Origin: Pseudomonadales bacterium
GTDB lineage: Bacteria > Pseudomonadota > Gammaproteobacteria > Pseudomonadales > Azotimanducaceae
NCBI GenBank assembly: GCA_016763855.1
Contig: JAESSY010000063.1
Coordinates: 1 to 64,000 of the forward strand
DNA: 64,000 nucleotides
Direction: 5' to 3'
Shown: piece after piece, positions 56,751 to 64,000 of the stretch
Layout: each line of letters starts with the position of its first letter
Numbering within the stretch: the stretch's first letter is position 1
Position numbers and translations under genes: made by a program
Notes under the pieces: generated by a model
Database searches by the model: none
What the model was told of the DNA's origin: nothing
The model's input: the letters and a program-made list of their open reading frames with translations, nothing else

Positions 56751-56759
56751 AGATGTCGG

Positions 56760-57278
56760 TTAAGTTGCATTTCGTGGCGCGATTTCAAACAGCCAGGTAT
56801 TACCGTTATTAAGAAATTCGGTATTGGTGCCCACATGATATTTTCGGTCTAGCTCTTTTAATATCGGTATTGCAAGCTCGCTGTCTGCTGGAATGCGGGT
56901 CAGTTGTCGTTCGTATATTTTTCCGTCGATTCTCAATAGGCTTCTACCATCTTTTATTGCTTGATTAGGCCATTTCTTCCAAATCTTGCCGATTGGAGAA
57001 TTCATGAAGGCGCTTATGGTATATAGTTTACCTTTGTGTACTGCCAGCCAAGTTGTTCTTGATCGTGGAGGGTCAAGCAATTGAAATTGTATTGTTTCGA
57101 GATCTTTGATGCTATCCCAATTGGGTTCGACAGTGACGAGTTCACCGGTCTGAAATGGTCCTCCAGAAAATATCTCAATGGGTCCGTCATGAGATTTCAT
57201 GTAGTTCAGAAATACAGCCATAGAAACTACCACCGCAGCAATGAAAACCAGTAACCATTTTAGAAATCCCATAGACAT
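56760..57278 (-). CDS. Membrane-anchored protein with F420/flavin split-barrel-like pattern
   Basis: A 172-residue protein with one N-terminal membrane helix (FLKWLLVFIAAVVVSMAVF) and a periplasmic or cytoplasmic beta-rich domain. The segment SRTTWLAVHKGKLYTISAFM, then IWKKWPNQAI, resembles the nitroreductase/DUF385 split barrel, but I cannot confirm it. ATG 57278 is chosen because the TTG at 57365 would put an atypical tail before the helix; ATG 57308 is also possible. Confidence 0.6.
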   Translation of the reverse strand: MSMGFLKWLLVFIAAVVVSMAVFLNYMKSHDGPIEIFSGGPFQTGELVTVEPNWDSIKDLETIQFQLLDPPRSRTTWLAVHKGKLYTISAFMNSPIGKIWKKWPNQAIKDGRSLLRIDGKIYERQLTRIPADSELAIPILKELDRKYHVGTNTEFLNNGNTWLFEIAPRNAT

Positions 57279-57401
57279 GCCTGTTGTTGAACCGATGATT
57301 CCTCTCATTTTGCTTGAATAAATTGCGCAAATCCAGTTTTTGTATCTGGTGTTATTCAGACTCAACGTGCTAACCTCGATGAAGATATTGAAGGACGATT
57401 T

Positions 57402-58388
57402 ATGACGACAGATACGAATGATGAATTGACACCCATTAAAAAATGGCGGTCTATCCTTGCTCGACTTCTTACTTGGTCAGTCACGCTGGCTTGCTTTTCC
57501 CTCATTTACATTAGGGTTGAGAAGACAGCGGAACGAGAACAACTTAGTGTAATTGAATATATCAGTAATTTTTTTGTGCAGGCAGATTGGGTAAGTTGGC
57601 TTATGTTGATGATCCCTTACTCTGTTTATTTTTTTCTTGTGGATACACATGCAACCTGGCGATTGTTACGTTGGTTCAATACCCCGAAAATTAGATACAC
57701 TAATATATTACCGATACGAGCAAGTGCTTATATCCTTTCGTTGGTCAATGAACAGGTTGGAAAGGGGGCGATGTCGCTTTATCTGCTTCGTCGTTACGAT
57801 GTGCCCGTATGGAAGGCATTATCGTCAATGGTGATGTTGGGTTTGGTTGAAATCTATCAACTATTGATTTTTTCGGCGATCGGCGTATTTGTATATTATG
57901 ATTTGGTTGTTCAAGCTTCATCAAATTTACCTGTACTAACCATCGTGTTAAGTGTCTATGCCGTTGCTTTTTGCTACTTCCCTTTCCATATTTTGTATTT
58001 CAAAGGGGCCATATTTAAAAATTCAAATTTACGAGATAAGCATTTGTTTCATGCTTTTAGGCAGGCAAAGTTAAAGCACTATGTCATGCTCTTGTTACTA
58101 AAAGCTCCGAACTTACTTGGGGCGGTTGTTGTGTACACACTGGCACTTTCTTTGTTTAAAGTCGATGTAGGTTTCGGCCAGATGGTGGCATTTTTACCGG
58201 TTATATTCTTGGCAGCAGCTTTACCCTTACCATTTCATGCCGGTGCATTGGTTTTATGGACAGTGTTATTTCCCGACTATCCAGAAGTGAGTGTCTTCTC
58301 CTTGATCATGCATACCTTTTTTGTTTTGTTTAACGCTGTTATTGGTTTGATGTTCTTGCCGAAAGCAAATAAAGAGCTTTTCACTTAA
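57402..58388 (+). CDS. Integral membrane protein, lysylphosphatidylglycerol-synthase-TM/UPF0104-like
   Basis: A 328-residue protein with about seven or eight membrane helices. The pattern ASAYILSLVNEQVGKGAMSLYLLRR fits the UPF0104/LPG synthase TM family, some members of which flip or synthesise lipids. It starts with an AAGGA site. No soluble synthase domain is attached. It converges on the CDP-alcohol phosphatidyltransferase gene, which supports a lipid-related role. Confidence 0.7.
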   Translation: MTTDTNDELTPIKKWRSILARLLTWSVTLACFSLIYIRVEKTAEREQLSVIEYISNFFVQADWVSWLMLMIPYSVYFFLVDTHATWRLLRWFNTPKIRYTNILPIRASAYILSLVNEQVGKGAMSLYLLRRYDVPVWKALSSMVMLGLVEIYQLLIFSAIGVFVYYDLVVQASSNLPVLTIVLSVYAVAFCYFPFHILYFKGAIFKNSNLRDKHLFHAFRQAKLKHYVMLLLLKAPNLLGAVVVYTLALSLFKVDVGFGQMVAFLPVIFLAAALPLPFHAGALVLWTVLFPDYPEVSVFSLIMHTFFVLFNAVIGLMFLPKANKELFT

Positions 58389-58411
58389 GTTAGTGATTCA
58401 GAAGGTTCGTG

Positions 58412-58970
58412 TTAGGATTTGTTACGAAGCAAAGTAATGAGTCGGTCAAGCATCGAAAGAATGGTAGATAGGCAAAGTAGGTATGCGGCAATATTGATCA
58501 TTTCGATTGTTAAAAAATTGAGATTGAATGTTTCCAGAGGCATTGTTTCCAGTGACAACATTTCCCGAAGTAAGGGGGTCGCTGCGAGCACAAAATAGAG
58601 TATGCCGTTGTATCGACCGAGCATGCTCGTGCGTAATACCTGCCCGGACAAAGCCTTTGAGTCTAGGGCGTATTGGGTGAATGCACAAAGAACCAGAATG
58701 GGTAAGATGAAAGGAATCCAGCCCAATAGCGCTTCTGCCAGCAGTATTGTCGCCACTAGCACTGCGTCGCTACAGTGATCTAAAAAGCCACCCAGTGCTG
58801 ATGTTTGTTGCCATAATCTTGCTAGATAGCCATCGAGTAAATCTGTCATGATGGCAATTACAAATATTAACGCAGCCCATTGCCAAGCTGATGTCATTAT
58901 TGTGAAAAAAATCAGTGGTGCCAAAAAAACGACTTATGCTCAATAAATTCGGAAGATTTAGGTAGTTCAT
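58412..58970 (-). pseudogene. CDP-alcohol phosphatidyltransferase, split by a homopolymer frameshift
   Basis: The enzyme transfers a phosphatidyl group from CDP-diacylglycerol to an alcohol. The CDP-OH signature is complete: DGYLAR...GGFLDHCSD. The uninterrupted frame 58412-58924 starts at TTG and lacks the standard N terminus. In another frame an ATG at 58970 encodes MNYLNLPNLLSISRF, which is the family N terminus. Removing one base from the run of seven A (plus strand, about 58923-58929) joins them as SISRFLAPLIFF. PgsA-like, but the substrate alcohol is not certain. Confidence 0.82.
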
Positions 58971-59097
58971 ATTGATAAGACCATCATAGGGCCATGATTG
59001 ATTACAGAGTAATGTTTGTATGCTAAAAATAACTGGGTGTCCAAAATTCTGTCCATCCGAGAAGCAGCCCAAAGGTCACAAAAGGAATAGTTAAAGA

Positions 59098-59979
59098 ATG
59101 AAGATAGCAGTAACGGGCGCCAATGGACACTTGGGAACCCGCTTAATCAAATCTATGCTGGGTGAGCATGAAGTCGTCGCCATTGTACGCTCAGAAGCCG
59201 CGCGTCACTCGTTGTTGAAACTATACCCTTCTCTTACAGTTTACCTTTCGGACTACAAGAATGCAGAAACTTTAAGTAAGGCACTGACAGACTGCGAGGC
59301 TGTTGTTCACCTCGTTGGCATTATAAAGGAAAGTCTTAGGAGTCGTTATGTAGGTGCACATGAGAATGCATGTACTACATTAGTCAAGGCAGCAAGCCAA
59401 CTGGGTGTCCGTCGGATTATCTATTTGAGCATTGTTGGTTCAGCTGCGGATGCAAGTAATACATGTCTGAGGTCCAAAGGTAGGGCAGAACAAATTTTAT
59501 TATCCTCGGGCATTGGGACGACTGTTATCAAGGTTCCCATGGTCCTTGGGGAAGGAGATTTTGCTTCCTATGCTATTAGGAAAAAGGCGAATGCTTTGAT
59601 TTCTTTTGGTTTTCGTTGTGACAGTTTGGAACAACCCATTTATGCTGGAGACTTAATCAAGGCCATTCAATCCATCTTGAAGATGGATACCCCCCCGAAG
59701 TCAATTCAGTTAGCGGGACCAGAATCATTAACCAGAAGTGCTTTAGTTAAACGTGCCGGGCAAATTGTAAGAAAATCACCCGTTCTACTATCATTACCCT
59801 TGAGTCTCGGTATGTTCTTGGCTTGCCTGTTTGAACGACTGCCGCAGCCCCCGGTTACGAGGGCCATGCTAGGCGTCCTCGATCATGATGATAATTTAGA
59901 CGTGAGTGCAGCTTGCAAGACATTATCGCTCAAATTGACTTCCCTAGACGACATGCTGCGAAAAGTAATTACTCCCTAG
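59098..59979 (+). CDS. NAD(P)-binding atypical SDR (NmrA/NDUFA9-like)
   Basis: A 293-residue protein with the N-terminal TGANGHLG dinucleotide motif and no catalytic YxxxK in the usual place, as in the atypical SDRs related to NDUFA9 and NmrA. These bind a nucleotide or act as redox sensors. It overlaps the convergent SDR gene by four bases at the 3' end. Confidence 0.85.
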   Translation: MKIAVTGANGHLGTRLIKSMLGEHEVVAIVRSEAARHSLLKLYPSLTVYLSDYKNAETLSKALTDCEAVVHLVGIIKESLRSRYVGAHENACTTLVKAASQLGVRRIIYLSIVGSAADASNTCLRSKGRAEQILLSSGIGTTVIKVPMVLGEGDFASYAIRKKANALISFGFRCDSLEQPIYAGDLIKAIQSILKMDTPPKSIQLAGPESLTRSALVKRAGQIVRKSPVLLSLPLSLGMFLACLFERLPQPPVTRAMLGVLDHDDNLDVSAACKTLSLKLTSLDDMLRKVITP

Positions 59980-60692
59980 GGCAATAGTTGCCCTCCGTCC
60001 ACGTCAATTGTTGTTCCTGTCATAAAATTATTGCAAAGTGTTAATACAATTGCACTGGCCACTTCCTCTGCCTGACCCACTCGTCTTAGCGGAATGTTTT
60101 GGCTCATTTGCTCAAAAATTGTGCTTTTATTGTCTCCAAAATGATCAAACATTGCAGTATCAATGATACCTGGTGCGACAGCATTCACTCTTATGGGGGC
60201 TAGTTCAAGCGCCAGAGCCCGAGTGAGTGCTTCAACTGCACTGCCGACGCAGGACACAGAAGACATGCCCGGGACACATTTTCTTGCGGGTGTACCACTC
60301 ACGAGTGTAATAGAGGCATTTTTAGCTAAGAATGGCACGCATTGTCTGATCACGTTGCAGTAACCCCAAAATTTATCAAAAGCTTCACGGAACTGCTCAT
60401 CCGTCTGTTCCATAAAGGGAGCCATGGTTCTATTGGCACCCGTTGCTGCGCTAACCACGTGATCGATCGGGGCTCTTTGATTGAGAAATTGCTTCAAAGT
60501 AGGAATGTCGTGTGTGTCGAGGGCTAAAAAATTGATTTTTGGATTATGTTTACCAGCGACTTCGATTTTAGCGGCAGAGCGACCCAGTGCCCACACACTT
60601 GCCCCGCGTTCCTCTATTTGTCTTGCTGTTGCCAGGCCAATACCTGATGTTCCGCCCATGACGACGACTGTTTTACCTTCTAAATCTTTCAT
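59976..60692 (-). CDS. SDR-family protein with degenerate active site
   Basis: A 238-residue classical SDR by fold: MGGTSGIGLATA for cofactor, LVSGTPAR for the catalytic Ser strand, APIRVNAVAPGII and VDGGQ near the end. The Tyr-x3-Lys site, however, reads as VSCVG in the expected place (before SAVEAL), so both catalytic residues appear lost. It may act as a regulator or by a different mechanism. Confidence 0.85.
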   Translation of the reverse strand: MKDLEGKTVVVMGGTSGIGLATARQIEERGASVWALGRSAAKIEVAGKHNPKINFLALDTHDIPTLKQFLNQRAPIDHVVSAATGANRTMAPFMEQTDEQFREAFDKFWGYCNVIRQCVPFLAKNASITLVSGTPARKCVPGMSSVSCVGSAVEALTRALALELAPIRVNAVAPGIIDTAMFDHFGDNKSTIFEQMSQNIPLRRVGQAEEVASAIVLTLCNNFMTGTTIDVDGGQLLP

Positions 60693-61242
60693 TTGTTAAG
60701 TTCTCTGATTGAGTTAATGGGCTTGAATATCAAAAAGAAGAGAAATATGCAACAAACCTGATTGATAGCTAATTCAATACTAACGCAATAGTCCTGCTTC
60801 TTTTAATAGTGCTCTTTGCGGTGAAAGGAGTGATAAGCTCGATAGAACGTGCCTTACAAAGGATGTACCTAAGCGTGTTAGCTTGTCAGTTCGCTAAAAT
60901 TGAAGTAGAATCCGCCGATCATGAAGTTGCATCATGTGAACGAACTGGAGAACCGGTTTTTAGTGAAAGTGAGGCTTATTTCTTTGAGGGTCGTTGGAAT
61001 CACAAACGATATTCCAGCTTTGATCTTTCTAGAAGCTCTCTAGAAGAGAGGACAAGATAAGCTGTAGTTCAGAAACCAAAGAGTTTTGGATTAATATTTA
61101 CTGAAAGTACGGTGAAGTTGAAGTATCTCTCCAAGCCTTTCTCAGGCGTTCGATTCTGCTGAGAAGACAATAATAAAAAACAGACTGATATTGAATACCT
61201 GTTGATGGGTGTCGACACATTGTCGTGCCTGAAGGAGATACT
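60693..61242. other. 550-bp region with one weak open frame
   Basis: AT-rich intergenic DNA between the divergent SDR and the RND adaptor. An 83-codon plus-strand frame from GTG 60809 to 61060 (part: EVESADHEVASCERTG) has no good ribosome site and no recognised motif; it could be a small gene but I would not call it. No RNA structure is obvious. Confidence 0.5.
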
Positions 61243-62325
61243 TTGAGTAACAAGAATTTAATTGCTGTTTTTATTGCCTTTGCTATGGCTGTGTGGCTTT
61301 TTTCCGGTGAGCTAGCATCCAATATTGTGATAGCAGATGATACCCCGCTTCTCGTCGCTAGCGGAGACATTCCCTTTGTTCGAGTACGACAAAGTACGGC
61401 AGAACAACGACGTATAACCTTATCTGTGAACGCCCAGACTAGAGCGAACAGAATTGTTGATGTAAAAGCAGAAATATCAGGTCGTATAGTAAAAGTCCCA
61501 GGTATAAGAGGAAGCCGAGTTAAAGCTGGAGACTTGCTGTGTAAAATCGCTATTGATTCGCGATTAACTGATTTTAATCAGGCTAGAGCAGAGCTAAAGA
61601 GTGCCAAGTTAGAATTTGACGGTATTTTAGATCTGAAGAAGCGAGGTCTTCAATCTGATATTAATGTAGCAAAGGTAGAGGCTGCCCTCGCTGCAAGCAA
61701 AGCAGCGGCAAAACGAGCAGAGCTTTCTCTATCAAAAACAAATATTGTAGCGCCTTTTGATGGGGTTGTTGAATCCCAATCCGTTGAAATAGGGGATTTC
61801 CTTAATGTGGGTCAAAATTGCGTCACCTTGCTTGAAATTGATCCCATCTTGGTTGTTGGTCAGGTCGCTGAGAAAAGCATAGGTCATATCGTTCAAGGCG
61901 GTATCGTTGAGATAAAGTTGATTACGGGTCAGGTCTTTGAAGGTGTGGTCAGTTTTATTGCCAGAGCACCGGATTCAATCACCCGCACTTATTCAGTAGA
62001 AGTGAGTGTTGAGCAACCGGGTGACAATATTCGATCAGGACTTACTGCAGAAATGTTCGTGCCGCTTGGAGAACAATCTGCACACCTAATTTCACCTGCT
62101 TCACTAGTATTAGATGACGATGGCGTTATGGGCCTTCGAACTGTTGATCAACAAAACATAGTTCACTTTTATAAGGTGACTATTTTGAGCGAAGATGCTC
62201 AAGGTGTTTGGGTAGATGGTTTGCCCGATAGTGCCAACATTATCACTGTTGGTCATGAAGAAGTTTTTGAAGGTCAAAACGTAAAAATTGATCTGACACC
62301 GCTCGGCTCATTTGTTAAATCTTAA
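61243..62325 (+). CDS. RND periplasmic adaptor (second pump)
   Basis: A 360-residue membrane-fusion protein: N-terminal helix (LIAVFIAFAMAVWLF), the biotinyl-lipoyl half-motifs VKAEISGRIVKVPGIRGSR and APFDGVVESQSVEIGDFL, and a helical hairpin in between. The start is TTG 61243 because GAAGGAGA lies just upstream; a GTG six codons before is in frame. Its permease starts 30 bp later. It is only distantly similar to the pump at 44048. Confidence 0.9.
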   Translation: MSNKNLIAVFIAFAMAVWLFSGELASNIVIADDTPLLVASGDIPFVRVRQSTAEQRRITLSVNAQTRANRIVDVKAEISGRIVKVPGIRGSRVKAGDLLCKIAIDSRLTDFNQARAELKSAKLEFDGILDLKKRGLQSDINVAKVEAALAASKAAAKRAELSLSKTNIVAPFDGVVESQSVEIGDFLNVGQNCVTLLEIDPILVVGQVAEKSIGHIVQGGIVEIKLITGQVFEGVVSFIARAPDSITRTYSVEVSVEQPGDNIRSGLTAEMFVPLGEQSAHLISPASLVLDDDGVMGLRTVDQQNIVHFYKVTILSEDAQGVWVDGLPDSANIITVGHEEVFEGQNVKIDLTPLGSFVKS

Positions 62326-62355
62326 CACCTCACCTTTCTTCATCGGATAGAAATA

Positions 62356-64000
62356 ATGTCAATGTACATTGAGAGTTTTATTGACCGTACTCGTACGATT
62401 TTATCCCTTATGTGTGTGGTGTTGCTTGCAGGGTTTGTTTCTTACTCCACCATTCCGCTTGAATCCAATCCGGATGTAAATGTTCCTGTGATTGTTGTCA
62501 CGGTTCCTCACGAGGGTATTTCTCCTCAAGATGCAGAACGCTTGCTTGCTCGCCCGATGGAGCTTGAGCTTAAAGCGATTGAAGGCGTAGATGAAATCAG
62601 TTCCTATTCTGCTGAAGGGAGCGCCACTATTGTGATTGAATTTGACTATAGTTTTGATTCAGCTCAGGCATTACTGGATGTGCGTGAAGCCATTGATAAA
62701 GCGAAGGTCAAGATCCCAGATACTGCAGAAGAACCTATCGTTAACGAAATCTCTGCCTCAGATTTCCCCATCATTACCATTAGTCTTGGTGGTGAGGGTG
62801 TACCTGATCGAGTGCTGTACAAATTAGCCAGAGAGTTAAAAGATGATCTGGAAAGTATTCCCGAGGTACTGGAAGCCAACCTGAATGGTGATAGGGAAGA
62901 GCTACTCGAGGCGATTGTTGATCCGGCACAACTTGAAGCTTACGGAATCACCAACCAAGAGCTTATTTCAGCAGTTGCAAGGAACAATAGATTGATTGCA
63001 GCAGGCGCAGTTGATACGGGTAAGGGAAAATTCTCCGTTAAGATCCCGAGCCTCATAGAGTCAGCCCAAGACGTTCTTTCGATTCCAATCAAGGCTACTG
63101 GGCAGGGGGTTGTCACGATTGGTGATGTGACTACGATTCGCCGAACATTCAAAGATGCTCAAACTCATACTCGAGCAAATGGTACGCCTGCGGTCGCAGT
63201 CGAATTATCTAAGCGTAAGAATACCAGTCTTGTTCATGTAGTCGATAAGATAAAGAAAATAGTTGAAGCAAAAAAAATGGAATATCCCTCAAATGTGGTA
63301 GTAGGGTATATCGCTGATCAAGCACCGGATACCTTGGAGCAAATTAATACATTGGAAGGAAATATTTCTACTGCTATGTTTCTAGTGCTAACGATAGTGG
63401 TTGCGACCGTGGGTTTTCGGTCTGGAATCTTGGTTGCCTTGGGCATCCCCTTTTCCTTTTTGTTTGCATTTATTGTTGTCAGTGCATTGGGTTATACCTA
63501 CAACTTCATGGTGATGTTTGGCATGTTGTTGGGACTCGGGATGTTGATTGACGGTGCCATCGTCATAGTAGAATTAGCAGATCGGAAGATGACAGAAGGA
63601 TCAACGCCGAGAGAAGCCTATGTGTATTCCATCAGGCGCATGTTCTGGCCCGTACTAGCATCGACCGGGACAACCCTAGCAGCATTTCTTCCTTTGATGT
63701 TCTGGCCAGGTGTGACGGGTGGTTTTATGAAGTACCTGCCCGTTACAGTATTTGCTGTTTTATTCGGATCCTTGGCTTATGCATTAATTTTTGCGCCTGT
63801 ACTCGGAGCGATGATTTCAAAACAACGCCCCCCTGTGCTTGGGGGAAACACGGCAGCAATAGAAGAAGGTCGATTTGGAGATCTTACTGGCTTCCTTCGT
63901 ATTTATGCTGGGATTCTTCGTTTTACAACCAACCATCCGCTCGTTGTTATTACGATAACGCTGGCCACGCTCTTCGGAATCGTTAAGTTATATGGTGTCT
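62356..64000 (+). CDS. RND efflux permease, 3' end beyond the window
   Basis: The first 548 codons of a pump of about 1000 residues, cut by the window end. TM1 (TILSLMCVVLLAGFVSYSTI), a large periplasmic loop, and TM2-TM5 are visible. The TM4 motif GMLIDGAIVIVELADRKM carries the proton-relay Asp and matches the RND signature. It is cotranscribed with the adaptor. The start at 62356 follows a weak AAATA stretch, but the N terminus (MSMYIESFIDRTRT) fits. Confidence 0.92.
   Translation, partial: MSMYIESFIDRTRTILSLMCVVLLAGFVSYSTIPLESNPDVNVPVIVVTVPHEGISPQDAERLLARPMELELKAIEGVDEISSYSAEGSATIVIEFDYSFDSAQALLDVREAIDKAKVKIPDTAEEPIVNEISASDFPIITISLGGEGVPDRVLYKLARELKDDLESIPEVLEANLNGDREELLEAIVDPAQLEAYGITNQELISAVARNNRLIAAGAVDTGKGKFSVKIPSLIESAQDVLSIPIKATGQGVVTIGDVTTIRRTFKDAQTHTRANGTPAVAVELSKRKNTSLVHVVDKIKKIVEAKKMEYPSNVVVGYIADQAPDTLEQINTLEGNISTAMFLVLTIVVATVGFRSGILVALGIPFSFLFAFIVVSALGYTYNFMVMFGMLLGLGMLIDGAIVIVELADRKMTEGSTPREAYVYSIRRMFWPVLASTGTTLAAFLPLMFWPGVTGGFMKYLPVTVFAVLFGSLAYALIFAPVLGAMISKQRPPVLGGNTAAIEEGRFGDLTGFLRIYAGILRFTTNHPLVVITITLATLFGIVKLYGV

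Noticed and set aside
60809-61060. 83-codon open frame as a gene
   Set aside because: GTG start without ribosome site and no recognisable features; noted only as part of the intergenic region.

Overview
The window looks like a chromosome segment of a gammaproteobacterium, probably a marine or aquatic member of the Pseudomonadales/Cellvibrionales sphere. AceK, phosphoenolpyruvate carboxylase, ArfB, two RND pumps and the gammaproteobacterial style of tRNA-Ala support this. The lineage call is inference from gene content only.

Region 1 (1-1953) starts with a possible insertion-sequence end, then a lone receiver protein, an HSL-type esterase and an intact tRNA-Ala(GGC). Region 2 (about 1940-14679) is a 12.7 kb genomic island integrated in the 3' end of that tRNA. 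It is bounded by a 15-bp direct repeat and by paired GGGGGCAT motifs near each end. Its order is tyrosine integrase, AlpA-like regulator, winged-helix replication-like protein followed by five phased iteron-like repeats, coiled-coil and hypothetical proteins, and a Nu1/terminase-small-subunit-like protein. That backbone resembles a phage-satellite (PICI-like) element. Its cargo includes two HEPN-motif proteins around an unknown protein, a TPR protein, a tandem paralogous pair, and at the far end a three-gene GHKL ATPase / STAS-like / two-TM membrane protein cassette. This cassette is the best candidate here for an undescribed defence or partner-switching system.

Region 3 (15-22 kb) is a surface-modification cluster: methyltransferase, SGNH-type membrane protein, NodU-like carbamoyltransferase, SxtJ-like protein, a 50-residue DUF5989-like protein, and a convergent LTA-synthase-like sulfatase. 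Region 4 (22-31 kb) holds housekeeping and lipid/redox genes: arfB, rhodanese, ppc, SDR, cytochrome P450, zinc-ribbon protein, pyroglutamyl peptidase, Zn alcohol dehydrogenase, a short histidine kinase and an acyltransferase. Region 5 (31-41 kb) holds an exported TPR-CHAT protein, TolC, an Hsp70-like protein, and an ECF sigma / membrane anti-sigma / DUF4097 operon. Region 6 (41-54 kb) holds an RND pump operon with its FadR/GntR regulator, divergent from aceK across two tandem operators, then a carotenoid oxygenase, gamma-glutamyltransferase, an SQR-like flavoprotein and an M81 peptidase. Region 7 (54-64 kb) holds an unusual cis-prenyltransferase, an FHA-GGDEF cyclase, OsmC, membrane proteins, a CDP-alcohol phosphatidyltransferase, two SDR proteins and a second RND pump cut by the window end.

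Five genes (LTA-synthase-like, P450, TPR-CHAT, M81 peptidase, CDP-alcohol phosphatidyltransferase) are each split by one frameshift. Four are repaired by one base in a mononucleotide run and the fifth by two bases in an AG repeat. This points to indel errors in the assembly, or to repeat slippage, rather than to general gene decay.
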